Shown here: positions 43,751-52,534 of the stretch, piece by piece
Layout: every line of letters begins with the position of its first letter
Numbering within the stretch: the first letter of the stretch is position 1
Assembly (NCBI RefSeq): GCF_902506425.1
Contig: NZ_LR732525.1
Coordinates: 20,371-84,370, forward strand
Direction of reading: 5' to 3'
DNA: 64,000 bases
DNA from: Novosphingobium sp. 9U
Lineage (GTDB): Bacteria > Pseudomonadota > Alphaproteobacteria > Sphingomonadales > Sphingomonadaceae
Made by a program: the position numbers and the translations under genes
The notes under the pieces: model-generated
Database searches by the model: none
The model's input: the letters and a program-made list of their open reading frames with translations, nothing else
Told to the model about the DNA's origin: nothing

Positions 43751-44634
43751 CTCGCCCCACGCCCCGAATCGTGTTCGTCCATGGCATTCACCAGCAAGGC
43801 AAGAGCAGCGAGGCGCTGCGCGCCGAATGGCTGGACGCGCTTGCTCCCGCGCTCCAGACCGCAGGCTACGCCGGAGCAGCCCTGGAACCCGACGTGCCGT
43901 TCTACGGCGACGTGCTGTGGGAGCTGTCGGGCCGCAAGGGCGGTCCTGCCGTAGCGCAGGGGGATGCGCCCGTGTCTACTGGCGAAGAAGCATTCCTGTC
44001 CGAAGGCCTGGAGGAGATCGCCGACCGCGACGCGCGCATCGACGAGGACGACGTGGACGCGGAAGAGGCGGTCATCTCTGCCACCACCGACCAGGGCCTG
44101 CTGAGCATGGACCGGCGCTCCAACGCGATCGCCCGCGTGATCGAGCGCGTGTCGCCGCTGCATGGCGACTTTGCCCTCAAGGTGCTGCACCAGGCGTGGA
44201 TCTACCTGAAAAAGCCGGGCGCTGCCGAGCAGGTCGACGCGATCGTCGCGCCGCACTTCGACACCGGGCCCGTCATCGTCGTCGCGCATTCGCTGGGCAC
44301 CATCGTGTCCTTCAAGCTCCTGCGGCGGCTGGCGCTGGAGGGGCGGGGGCTGGAAGTGCCGCTGTTCGTCACGCTCGGCTCGCCGCTCTCGCTGCGCACG
44401 GTGCGCAAGGCGCTCGGCCCGGCATTCACGCCGCCGGCCGGGGTGAAGCGCTGGCTCAACGCCTACGACAAGGATGATTTCGTCGCGCTGGGGCAGGGGC
44501 TGACGAAGTCCACCTTTGCCGACGGAATCGAGAACTGGGCCGACGTGGCCGGACCGGAGGACGACCCGCACGCGATCCGCGGCTATCTCAGCGACGCCAA
44601 GGTCGTGGCCGCCCTGCGCGAGGCGCTTGGCTGA
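43747..44634 (+). CDS. Alpha/beta hydrolase (lipase-like) coupled to the caspase gene
   Basis: Protein of 295 aa. The N-terminal IVFVHGIHQQG is an oxyanion-hole motif and VVAHSLGTIVS gives the nucleophile Ser182. An acidic insert (about residues 80-110, EEIADRDARIDEDDVD) lies before the core. C-terminal Asp and His positions are likely in YDKDDF and DDPHAIRG. It resembles PGAP1/lipase-type hydrolases. The ATGA overlap with the caspase gene indicates tight co-translation. It could be a proteolytically activated effector, or simply a lipid or ester hydrolase; this is inference. Confidence 0.82.
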   Translation: MTRPTPRIVFVHGIHQQGKSSEALRAEWLDALAPALQTAGYAGAALEPDVPFYGDVLWELSGRKGGPAVAQGDAPVSTGEEAFLSEGLEEIADRDARIDEDDVDAEEAVISATTDQGLLSMDRRSNAIARVIERVSPLHGDFALKVLHQAWIYLKKPGAAEQVDAIVAPHFDTGPVIVVAHSLGTIVSFKLLRRLALEGRGLEVPLFVTLGSPLSLRTVRKALGPAFTPPAGVKRWLNAYDKDDFVALGQGLTKSTFADGIENWADVAGPEDDPHAIRGYLSDAKVVAALREALG

Positions 44635-44652
44635 ACCGGCAAACGCCGCGCG

Positions 44653-45885
44653 CTACTTGGCCTGCTTCTTCCTGCTCGTCGGAACCACGGGCGGCTTGGC
44701 CTTGCGGACGGGCACCGGCACGTTGCACACGTCCACCGACCCGGCCGGCTGGATGTAGAAGTCGTCCTGCCGATTGGCCCGCGCATGCACGTATTGCGCA
44801 AAGCTGGCGCCGCTGGTCGAAAGATACTCGTAGCGCGGCAGGTCCGGAACCTCGTTGCCGGGCCGGATCGAGAGGATGCCGGTGCGCTCGGCAGGCGTCG
44901 CGTAGAAGCCCAGCTCGGCCGTCCCCCGCGGCAGGGACGAGAGCCACTCGATACCTTCGATAACGCGCCCGACCACGGCGATGTTGCGGTCCAGCTGCCG
45001 GGGTGCCTGGCCGATCACGGCATAGAGCTCGGCGCCCGTGCCGGTATCGGGCGCCATGTCGCGGCCCACGCCCACGCTGCCATAGCAGTGCACCGGCCAA
45101 CTGCGCGCGCCTTTCACCGCCACCGGCCAGCCCGCGACGAAGCCAGCGCTGTCGGCGTAGGCGTCGCGGATGTCCTCGCTGGTGAAGTATGCGAGCGAGG
45201 CGGGCGGGCAGATCGCGGCGAAGCGCCCGCAATCGCCGGGCTTTCCCGCCACGTAGTCGGCCTGCGGCATCTTCTGGAGCATGCCAGGAAGCGGGCGCGC
45301 CAGCGCCGGGTTGACGCTCTCCGGATCGCCCCACTGCACGACGTAGTTGTCTTGCGCGCGCACGATCGCCAGCCCATCCCACCAGTGCTCGGCCGCAAGC
45401 ACCCGCATGTTCGCGACCCAGCCTTGCGAGTAAGGCGGCCCGATCAGCTGAATGACGACCCGCCGCGGCGCCGCGGCAGGGGTGGTCGCCGCGTCGGCGA
45501 TCGCAGTGAGCCCGGCGGCGGGGGAAGAGCCAGGCGCAATAGGAGCCGCAGCGGCAGGTGTGGCGCGTGTCGCCGTGGGCGTCGTAGGGTCGCCCGACGC
45601 GGCTTGCGCCGCGACCGCCACCAGCTCGCTTCGGACTGTTTCGCGTGGCGCCAGCTCGACCACCAGTAGGTCCTCAGGCGCAATCGCCACCCACTGCCCA
45701 TGAGGCGCCGCCGCCACAATCTGCGCAGGCGTGAGGGGGGCAGCAGCCGGAGCAGCACCCTTGCTCGACGACGCCGAGGCGGCCGCAGGCGCGCCATCCG
45801 CAGCACCCTCCGCGCCCATAGCAAAGTCCGCCCACGAGACGCCGCCCACCAGGGCAAGCACGGCCAATCCGAATTTCCACGACAT
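44653..45885 (-). CDS. Periplasmic cyclophilin-type peptidyl-prolyl isomerase
   Basis: Protein of 410 aa. A signal peptide (MSWKFGLAVLALVGGVSWA) is followed by about 130 residues rich in alanine, proline and threonine. Then comes a cyclophilin-like domain (about residues 140-380). The usual FHRVIPNFVVQGGDP motif reads VRAQDNYVVQWGDPES, so the arginine is kept but several active-site residues differ and activity may be weak. NIAVVGRVIEG matches the C-terminal cyclophilin block. Start ATG 45885 is preferred to ATG 45909. The gene is convergent with the caspase operon (18-nt gap). Confidence 0.8.
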   Translation of the reverse strand: MSWKFGLAVLALVGGVSWADFAMGAEGAADGAPAAASASSSKGAAPAAAPLTPAQIVAAAPHGQWVAIAPEDLLVVELAPRETVRSELVAVAAQAASGDPTTPTATRATPAAAAPIAPGSSPAAGLTAIADAATTPAAAPRRVVIQLIGPPYSQGWVANMRVLAAEHWWDGLAIVRAQDNYVVQWGDPESVNPALARPLPGMLQKMPQADYVAGKPGDCGRFAAICPPASLAYFTSEDIRDAYADSAGFVAGWPVAVKGARSWPVHCYGSVGVGRDMAPDTGTGAELYAVIGQAPRQLDRNIAVVGRVIEGIEWLSSLPRGTAELGFYATPAERTGILSIRPGNEVPDLPRYEYLSTSGASFAQYVHARANRQDDFYIQPAGSVDVCNVPVPVRKAKPPVVPTSRKKQAK

Positions 45886-45963
45886 GCCATGCTGATGCCA
45901 CGAGCGCATCGCTTGCGTAACCCCCCGCCACGCGCTAGGGGCCGCACCCTATCCAGTGCATGC

Positions 45964-46054
45964 GGAGCGGTGGCCGAGTGGTCGAAGGCGCTCGCCTGGA
46001 AAGTGAGTATACGCCAAAAGCGTATCGAGGGTTCGAATCCCTCCCGCTCCGCCA
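45964..46054 (+). tRNA. tRNA-Ser (GGA)
   Basis: The acceptor stem GGAGCGG (45964-45970) pairs with CCGCTCC (46044-46050), followed by discriminator G and an encoded CCA end. T8 and the D-arm are TGGCCGAGTGGTCGAAGGC. The anticodon loop CTGGAAA in a CTCGC/GTGAG stem gives anticodon GGA. A long variable arm (TATACGC...GCGTATC type) is characteristic of serine tRNA. The T-arm GGGTTCGAATCCC is canonical. Confidence 0.96.
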
Positions 46055-46321
46055 GCTGACTTCAAGTTGACGTGTTTCCTTTGATCCATGCGGAATGCGG
46101 CGCAGAACTGCACGGCATAGATTGACAATCCGGCCTTCGGAGAGCGTGCAGGTGTCTACTAACAGTCACTTAGGACGCCTTTCTTTGCGGTCCCTTTGAT
46201 AGGGCGGCGTGGATAAGAACCCCTTCTGCTGGTGCTGCAAAAGGCAACGGCGCCGAAGCGCCGCTGGACGTTTGTCATTTTCACTCTTGGTCACGATGGC
46301 GATTTGTGGCGGGCGCTCGCT

Positions 46322-46933
46322 TCAGATCTGCTGCTGGGCGTCCGTCGTCTCCTCACATCGCGACACACTCAGGCGGTTGAGCAATGTTTCTACCAGCGCA
46401 ATCGCGTCCGCGTGCCCGCTGTCCAATCCCAGGATCTTGTCGGTGCTGAGCACGCGCGAGATGCCGTCCAGCATCATGCCGATCGCGACCGGGGGAAACA
46501 TGCTTGTGCTCAACCCGGCAACGATCAGAGCGCTCTCGGCAGCGGCTGCGTAGACCTGGCGCGTGCGTTGCGCGGAGCGGGCGATCTCCTGGCGCAGTTG
46601 TTCGTGGTGGGTGGCCAGTGCAACGAACTCCTTGTGCAACTTGGGCACAGTAGGATCGGTGCTGAGGTGCCACAATGCGCGCAGCGGTTCGCCTGACGCC
46701 GTTGCCTTGCGCAACTCAGCGAAGTGTTGCTCCTCAACGCGGCGCAGCAGTGCCAGGAACAGCTCGTCCATGGTCTTGAAGTAATAGTGCACCAGCTTCG
46801 ACTTCAGACCCGCGACTGCGGCGACTTTGCGCGAACTTACGGCAGCATAGCCCTCGTCACGCAGGATTGCCTCGGCGGCGTCTAAAATGGCTTCACGGCT
46901 CAAGCTTGCTCCCTCCTCCTGCTGTCCTTCCAT
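46322..46933 (-). CDS. TetR/AcrR family transcriptional regulator
   Basis: Protein of 203 aa. The N-terminal helix-turn-helix is ILDAAEAILRDEGYAAVSSRKVAAVAGLKSKLVHYYF-like (about residues 15-51), with YYF closing the recognition region. The remainder is a helical ligand-binding domain. It diverges from the CMD-SDR-NTF2 gene set, and a 16-bp palindrome (46996-47011) sits in the spacer, so local repression is likely. ATG 46933 is used; an in-frame TTG at 46903 has a better AGGAGGGA and could be the true start. The inducer is unknown. Confidence 0.9.
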   Translation of the reverse strand: MEGQQEEGASLSREAILDAAEAILRDEGYAAVSSRKVAAVAGLKSKLVHYYFKTMDELFLALLRRVEEQHFAELRKATASGEPLRALWHLSTDPTVPKLHKEFVALATHHEQLRQEIARSAQRTRQVYAAAAESALIVAGLSTSMFPPVAIGMMLDGISRVLSTDKILGLDSGHADAIALVETLLNRLSVSRCEETTDAQQQI

Positions 46934-46995
46934 GATCGGGTATGTGGTGCAAGCATCTCGGCAGGAGCACCCTTGCCGAGCCCCTCCGATCGATG

Positions 46996-47011
46996 TTAGG
47001 CACTCGCCTAA
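46996..47011. promoter_or_regulatory. Candidate TetR operator
   Basis: TTAGGC-ACTC-GCCTAA is a perfect 6-4-6 inverted repeat in the 137-nt spacer between the divergent tetR-like gene and the CMD gene. Size and position suit a TetR-family operator that would control both directions. Confidence 0.55.
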
Positions 47012-47070
47012 GATGAGCGGACGCGCCGTTCAGCGTCACGCCAAAGCGCATCGGAGAGGATCTGTCGGCC

Positions 47071-47742
47071 ATGGAAAAGGGCGATGCTGCATGGTCAGAA
47101 ACGCCTGTCCGCATCCCTCCGCTTGCTCGCGAGCAATGGACGGATGCCGCGCGTGAGGTCTTCGCGTTCTGGGGCGAGCCGGGTGCCTGGGAGAACGGCT
47201 CGCGCACCAACAGCCAGATGGTGCTGGCAAACCATCCCCCGCTTGCCATGGCCTTCAATCGCTTTGGCAAGCACGTGCTGATCGACAACACCGCGCCGGC
47301 TTGGGCGCGCGAATTGGTTACGCTTCGCGTCGCCTGGCACATGAAGTCGCAGTACGAGTGGCATTACCATGTCGGTTACGCGCTGAACCTTGGCATGACG
47401 CTTGAACAGATCGCCGACGTCAGCGTCGGCCCCGATGCTGGATCCTGGAGCGAGTTGGATGCGGCCGTATTGCGCTGTGTCGATGACCTCTGGTCACGTT
47501 CGCGCGTGCAGGACGCGACTTGGGCAGTCTTAGCCGAGCACTTCGACACCCAGCAGCTGATGGACCTGATCTTCGTGCTCGGACAGTACGTCATGCTCGG
47601 CTGGGCACTGGCTGCGTTCGGCGTGCAACTCGAAGATGGCGTCGATCCGATCGGCTTCGACCTGACGACCAGGGCCGGTCTGGTGCCGGGCACGCGCCTC
47701 AAACCGGGTGAGAGCGAGCAATGGGCCGATGCGCCGCTCTGA
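47071..47742 (+). CDS. Carboxymuconolactone decarboxylase (CMD) family protein
   Basis: Protein of 223 aa with the helical AhpD/CMD fold. The signature SQYEWHYHVGYALNLGMT (about residues 92-110) keeps the EW..H..A pattern of the CMD-like branch but no CxxC redox pair. Roles in the family include lactone decarboxylation and peroxidase-like reactions. First gene after the candidate TetR operator; the SDR gene follows by 63 nt, so co-regulation is likely. Exact reaction unknown. Confidence 0.85.
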   Translation: MEKGDAAWSETPVRIPPLAREQWTDAAREVFAFWGEPGAWENGSRTNSQMVLANHPPLAMAFNRFGKHVLIDNTAPAWARELVTLRVAWHMKSQYEWHYHVGYALNLGMTLEQIADVSVGPDAGSWSELDAAVLRCVDDLWSRSRVQDATWAVLAEHFDTQQLMDLIFVLGQYVMLGWALAAFGVQLEDGVDPIGFDLTTRAGLVPGTRLKPGESEQWADAPL

Positions 47743-47805
47743 AATCAACGACGCAGTAAATTATAAGAGCCCGCAGAGCAGGCGGGCAGCGAAGAAGGAC
47801 GACTG

Positions 47806-48558
47806 ATGAGCAGATTAGCGGGACGGGTAGCGATCGTGACTGGCGGCAGCCAAGGCATCGGGCTCGCCATGGCACGTGCCTTTGCGCGTGAGGGTGCATC
47901 GGTGGTGATCTCGAGCAGGCGGGCTGATGCCATCGAGGCAGCTGCGCGCCAGCTTAGCACCGACGGCGCCCAGGTCATCGGCGTTCAGGCAGACGTCGCA
48001 AGCCGTGAAGACGCGCAACGCACGGTGCAGACCGCGGTCGAACGGTTCGGTCGTGTCGACATCCTCGTCAATAACGCGCAGGCTACGCGTCAGGCCAAGA
48101 TCGAAGACATTACCGAAGAGTCCATCCAACTCACGTTTGGTTCGGGCTTGTTCGGAACTCTCTATCACATGCAGGCCGCTTTTCCGCATCTGAAGGAGCG
48201 GGGCGGATCGGTGATCAACTTCGGCACGCGACAGGGCATCTACGGCGAGCCGGGCGATGGCATCTACGGCGCCAACAAGGAAGGCATCCGCGGCCTTTCG
48301 CGCTCGGCCGCTCGTGAGTGGGGCCAGTTCGGCATCCGCGTGAACGTCATCAATCCCGCGGCGCTCAGCCCGTCGGCCGAGAAGGCGCTGAACGCCAACC
48401 CGGTGCGCGCTCAGAAGTACTACGATGAGATCTCGCTGCGCCGCTTCGGTCGTCCGGATGAGGATATCGCGCCGATCGCCGTGTTCCTGGCAAGCGACGA
48501 TGGGCACTACGTTACCGGGCAGACCATCAACGCCGACGGGGGGCAGATCATGCTCTAA
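47806..48558 (+). CDS. SDR family oxidoreductase
   Basis: Classical SDR of 250 aa. TGGSQGIG is the cofactor motif, ADVAS and NNAQ follow, and the catalytic Tyr-x-x-x-Lys is YGANK. The usual Ser of the triad falls in NFGTRQ, where a threonine stands near the expected position; the triad therefore looks altered. The C-terminal GQTINADGGQIML is typical. ATG 47806 has AAGGA upstream. It is part of the TetR-linked set. Confidence 0.88.
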   Translation: MSRLAGRVAIVTGGSQGIGLAMARAFAREGASVVISSRRADAIEAAARQLSTDGAQVIGVQADVASREDAQRTVQTAVERFGRVDILVNNAQATRQAKIEDITEESIQLTFGSGLFGTLYHMQAAFPHLKERGGSVINFGTRQGIYGEPGDGIYGANKEGIRGLSRSAAREWGQFGIRVNVINPAALSPSAEKALNANPVRAQKYYDEISLRRFGRPDEDIAPIAVFLASDDGHYVTGQTINADGGQIML

Positions 48559-48648
48559 CCATCGGCGGGATGCACGATCAGGAGGCTGCGCCACACGCGG
48601 TCAACGCGATGCACTCTGCAAACGCCCAATGCTGAGGAGAGGCTCGAC

Positions 48649-49140
48649 ATGAGCGACATGAGCGATCTGGAACGCCTGGTCGAACTGCAGGCGATCCGCG
48701 AATTGAAAGGTCGACGCGATCATGCGGTCGATCGCAAGGACTGGGACACATATGCCCGCCTTCACAGCGATGATTATGTTGCCATGTCGATTGGCGACAA
48801 ACCCATCGTCGGGGGAAGGGCTGCCGCCGATGCACTTGCCGTGCACATGGCGAACGTCACCACTGTCCATCATTGCCACACACCGGTCATTGAGTTTCAG
48901 GACCGCAACAACGCCACCGGTGTGTGGGCGATGGAGGACAACCTGTTCTGGTATCGAGACGGGGAAAAGCAGTGGCTTCGTGGCTTTGGGTTCTACCATG
49001 AGCGCTATGTGCGTGGCTCAGACGGGCAGTGGCGCTTCACCTATCGAAAGCTCGAGCGCACGCATGCGGAAACCTCCGCCGGTGCCGCGATCTTGGCGGT
49101 CGACGCATCCGGCGAGAACCTGCGCGTCGGCATGGGTTGA
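48649..49140 (+). CDS. NTF2/SnoaL-like protein
   Basis: Protein of 163 aa with the NTF2-like cone fold. LVELQAIRELKGRRDHAVDRKDW is the first helix pattern (about residues 8-30), and HHCHTPVIEF followed by ATGVWAMEDNLFW are the typical strands. Members are small dehydratases, isomerases or binding proteins. ATG 48649 has GAGGAGAGG upstream. It lies 90 nt after the SDR gene. Confidence 0.85.
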   Translation: MSDMSDLERLVELQAIRELKGRRDHAVDRKDWDTYARLHSDDYVAMSIGDKPIVGGRAAADALAVHMANVTTVHHCHTPVIEFQDRNNATGVWAMEDNLFWYRDGEKQWLRGFGFYHERYVRGSDGQWRFTYRKLERTHAETSAGAAILAVDASGENLRVGMG

Positions 49141-49287
49141 CCGCGAGTAACGACCTGCTCCGTTCGTTACGCCGGACCGTTAAACCTCGGCAGACAGGTC
49201 AAAATCGACATACGAGACTTAGCACGCCGACACAGCAGGAACGCCGTCCCACAAGCGAGGCGGAGAACACGATGGAAGGGGAGAGAC

Positions 49288-49707
49288 ATGGCTGGTGACT
49301 GGACGAGGCAGGACGAGATCAGAAGCGAGCGCGTGCGCAAGGCGCTGGACTGGGGTGACCGGATGAAGGCCATCGTCAACGGCACTACCGACGATGACTG
49401 GGATGTGCTGGTCCCGATGATCGACCCCGATCGGTTCGTCCGCCGCGGCAATGAACGCGATCAAGAACTACGTTGGCCCGCCTACCGCGAACTTTTGGTG
49501 CAATGGAAGGATGTCGGCGGAGTCTACGACAATACGCTGTTCCGCGCGACGGAAGCTGGCGATGTGGTCTACCTCGACCTAGACGAACGCAGTGAGCGGC
49601 CGGATGGAACAGTGAATACGCTCCGCTCCATTTCCATCTACGCCTTCGATGATCAGGACCGTATCGTTTCGGTAGATGTCTGCATGGGCTTTCACCAACC
49701 TGCATGA
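49288..49707 (+). CDS. NTF2/SnoaL-like hypothetical protein
   Basis: Protein of 139 aa, probably NTF2-like. It starts with a helical segment, has a PAYRELLVQWKD helix, then strands YDNTLFRATEAGDVVYL and SIYAFDDQDRIVSVDV. Weaker family resemblance than the preceding gene. ATG 49288 has GGGGAGAG upstream. Last gene of the TetR-linked set. Confidence 0.7.
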   Translation: MAGDWTRQDEIRSERVRKALDWGDRMKAIVNGTTDDDWDVLVPMIDPDRFVRRGNERDQELRWPAYRELLVQWKDVGGVYDNTLFRATEAGDVVYLDLDERSERPDGTVNTLRSISIYAFDDQDRIVSVDVCMGFHQPA

Positions 49708-50235
49708 AGCCCTGACACTACGCAGCAACCCGGCACGTGACTGTCGTCCAAACGATTGGGTTCGGTTCAGTGGTTTGTTTTCAAGAACGACTGATGGAAG
49801 GCGTGCCGGGGTTGGGCACGGCAGCTGGGCGCCGCCAACTGCCATTGGCACCGAACCGCTACGACGCGAGCGCTCGCGCAAGCTCGGCGGCGGCGTGGTG
49901 CTGACGCCCGATGGTGGCTCAACGCGGACTGCCGACGTTTTTTCCGCATCTTCGGGCTGACTGCCCGCTGGAACGCCAAGCTTTTCCCTGATGTGCTCTG
50001 AGCCTCGCGGCTAGCTCTCTTGAGCCGATCTTGACGCCGACAAGCTCGGCCCCAACGCCACCCTGCCGAACTTGCGGCTGCTCCGCCCAACGGCGGCCGG
50101 CCGCCCTCGATAGTCTTGCTGCCATGGCAACGCGGGGAGCCCTGGACCGACAGTCTAAGTTGCAAAACGCAAAGCGGGCCGCCGACGTCTGAGCGTGGGT
50201 CCTCACGACCCGAGTCATTTTTCCGCATGCTCGCT
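49708..50235. other. 528-bp region without a recognisable gene
   Basis: Between the NTF2-like gene and the convergent ArsB-like gene. Open frames on both strands are arginine- or serine-rich and look non-coding. I see no tRNA, no clear terminal inverted repeats and no transposase. It may be degraded DNA of an accessory segment. Confidence 0.5.
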
Positions 50236-51486
50236 CTAGCCAATCAGTAACCTCGCGGTGAGCGCTGCGGTGAGCGCCAGCGGCATCGTCACGGCGCCTA
50301 CTCTCAGGAAGCGCCAAAACCCGACGTCCTCGCCCTCACGCCGGATCGCCTGGAGCCATAGTATCGTCGCCAGGCTACCGGTGATCGACAGGTTCGGTCC
50401 TAGATCGACACCGATCAACAGCCCGTCGACGACCAGTTGCGGCGGCTGCGCCTGGGTTACCGCGGTGCTGGCGACAAGTCCGGCAGGCAGGTTGTTCACC
50501 AGGTTGGATGCGAACGCCAAGATCGTCCCTGCCGCCGCAGCCCCATGCGCCGGGTCGACCAAGGCGTCGCGGATGCCTTGCGCGATCCAGGCGATCACTC
50601 CGGTCAGTTGCAGCGCCTCGACCAGCACAAACAGCCCCGCGACGAGCGGCAGCACGCTCCACGAGATGCCCTTGAGCAGCGGCAGCGGCGGCGAGCGTGC
50701 GATCAGACACACCGCTAGCGTCGTGCTGAGTCCCGCGAAAGCGGTCGGCAACCCGAGCTCCCGATCGAGCGCGGACACCACCAACAGCAGGATGGCAGTT
50801 GTCACGATCCCGGCCAACGCGGCCTTGCCACCGGTGGTCAGCGGGGCACGCTCGACTTCGCTCTGGCAGGTGCCGGCAAGCCGGTCGCGCTCAATCCAGC
50901 GCAGCGCAAGGAAGGTCACGACGATCGACGCGACCGACGGCAATGCGAACGATGCCAACCATTGCCGCAGCGGTGGCATGTGCCCGCCGTAGAGCACGAG
51001 GTTGGCCGGGTTTGAGATCGGCAGCACGAAGCTGGCGGCATTCGCAATCAGCGCGCAGGCGAACAGCAGTGGCAGCGTACCCGCCTTTGCTTTCCTGGCA
51101 GCGGCATAGACTGCGGGCGTCAGCACCACCGCCGTCGCGTCGTTCGACAAGAAGGGCGTCGTCACGATCCCCGTTGCATAGACGAGCGCGAACAGCCTGG
51201 CGGTCGACCCTCGGGCATGGATCGCGGCGGTTGCGGCAACCCAGTCGAACAGTCCTTCCGCGCGCGCGACTTCGCTGAGCAGCATCATGCCGACCAGGAA
51301 AAGGTAGACGTCCAGCCCCTTGGCCACCGCGGCGCCGGCGGCAGCCAACGGCATAAGGCCGAGCAGGAGCAGGAGCAACGCACCGGCGACTGCCCAGATG
51401 GCTTCTGGCCAGCGGAACGGACGCGCGATCACGGCGGTGGTAGAGACGGCGCAGATGCCCCAAGTGGCGCCCGTGGCGGGGTTCAT
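50236..51486 (-). CDS. ArsB/SLC13-type transporter
   Basis: Membrane protein of about 416 aa with 10-12 hydrophobic helices. FLSNDATAVVLTP and FASNLVNNLPAGL are the two symmetric half-site motifs of ArsB/ion-transporter superfamily members, and PISNPANLVLYGG adds a third family block. ArsB exports arsenite; related carriers move dicarboxylates or citrate. No arsR, arsC or arsH lies nearby, so arsenic resistance is only a possibility. Start ATG 51486 is chosen from helix layout; no strong Shine-Dalgarno. Confidence 0.82.
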   Translation of the reverse strand: MNPATGATWGICAVSTTAVIARPFRWPEAIWAVAGALLLLLLGLMPLAAAGAAVAKGLDVYLFLVGMMLLSEVARAEGLFDWVAATAAIHARGSTARLFALVYATGIVTTPFLSNDATAVVLTPAVYAAARKAKAGTLPLLFACALIANAASFVLPISNPANLVLYGGHMPPLRQWLASFALPSVASIVVTFLALRWIERDRLAGTCQSEVERAPLTTGGKAALAGIVTTAILLLVVSALDRELGLPTAFAGLSTTLAVCLIARSPPLPLLKGISWSVLPLVAGLFVLVEALQLTGVIAWIAQGIRDALVDPAHGAAAAGTILAFASNLVNNLPAGLVASTAVTQAQPPQLVVDGLLIGVDLGPNLSITGSLATILWLQAIRREGEDVGFWRFLRVGAVTMPLALTAALTARLLIG

Positions 51487-51532
51487 GCCGTACGCCGACC
51501 TGGGCGGCGCCAGGGATTGGACGTGGCTTGGG

Positions 51533-52495
51533 TCACTTGTGCGTTTCCGGCATGGCGATGAGGTATAGGATGAACCCCGCGGCGGCGATCCCTGCAAGCG
51601 TCAGGAAGCTGGCGGTATGCCCGGCCCACACGATGATCGCGCCGGCCAGTGTCGCCGACAGCGCCGCACCAAGCCCGAACACGCTGGAGAAGACACCCTG
51701 GCTCACGTTGAACCGCCCGCTGCCTTGGGTCAGGTCGGCAACGATCACCGGGAACAGGGCGCCGATGATGCCTGCGCCGATCCCATCCAGTGCCTGCACC
51801 CCGACCAACCACCATGGGTCGTTCGAAAAGGTGTAAAGCATGCCGCGCGCCGCAAGAAAGGCAAATGCGACGAGGAAGATCGGCTTGGTGCCCCAGCGCG
51901 CGGCGTTGCGCCCGACGACGATCGCGACCGGCACCATGACGAGTTGCGCTGCAACGATACAGGCCGCGGTCAGCAAGGTGGCCTGGTCCTTGCCAACGGT
52001 ACGCCCAAGCAGCTGACTGACCGAAGTCAACATTGCGGCATTGGACAAGTGGAAAGTGAATGTCGTGAGCGCAAAGATCATCAGCGTGCGGTTCCCCAGC
52101 AGCGTCTTCCAGCCACTCGGCTCTTCGCATCCCTCCTCGGGTTCGCAGTCGAGCCCGCGTGCGACCGCATTGTCGATGGCGCTGTTGTCGATCTGCAGTG
52201 ACACGAAGATGCTCGCGACCGTCAGCCCGGCCATGAGCCAGAAGACGACGACCGGCCCGAACTTCCAGGCCAGCACGCCCGCTAACCCGGCCGAAACCGC
52301 ATTGCCGGCGTGATTGAAAGCTTCGTTGCGGCCGACTCGCTTGGCGAACATCTTCGGCCCAACCAGCCCCAAAGTGATGGCCGAGATAGCCGGCGCGAAC
52401 AACGCGCCGGCCGCAGCGGCAATCGACTGGGTAATCGCCACCATGGTGAAGCCCGACACGATCGGCAGCGATAGGCTGCTCAGCGTCACGAGCAT
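51533..52495 (-). pseudogene. 5'-truncated MFS transporter
   Basis: From ATG 52495 the frame gives 320 aa of an MFS carrier. The homologous-looking reading frame already begins about 13 codons earlier (RAKNKPRIVIF, near 52534), where full-length relatives have transmembrane helices 1 and 2; upstream of that the frame meets a TAA and loses similarity. So roughly the first 70-80 residues are missing. The rest (LGLVGPKMFAKRVGRNEAFNHAGN and later helices) is intact. A short protein may still be made, but transport function is doubtful. It is 46 nt upstream of the ArsB-like gene on the same strand. Confidence 0.65.
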
Positions 52496-52534
52496 CGCGG
52501 CGAAGATTACGATGCGCGGCTTGTTCTTGGCGCG

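Noticed and set aside
36183..44634. Gasdermin-type cell-death system
   Set aside because: Caspase-like proteases are present, but no protein with gasdermin-like size and features was recognised; the 261-aa protein shows no such signature by eye.
50236..51486. Arsenic resistance operon
   Set aside because: The carrier is ArsB-like, but no arsR, arsC or arsH gene is adjacent.
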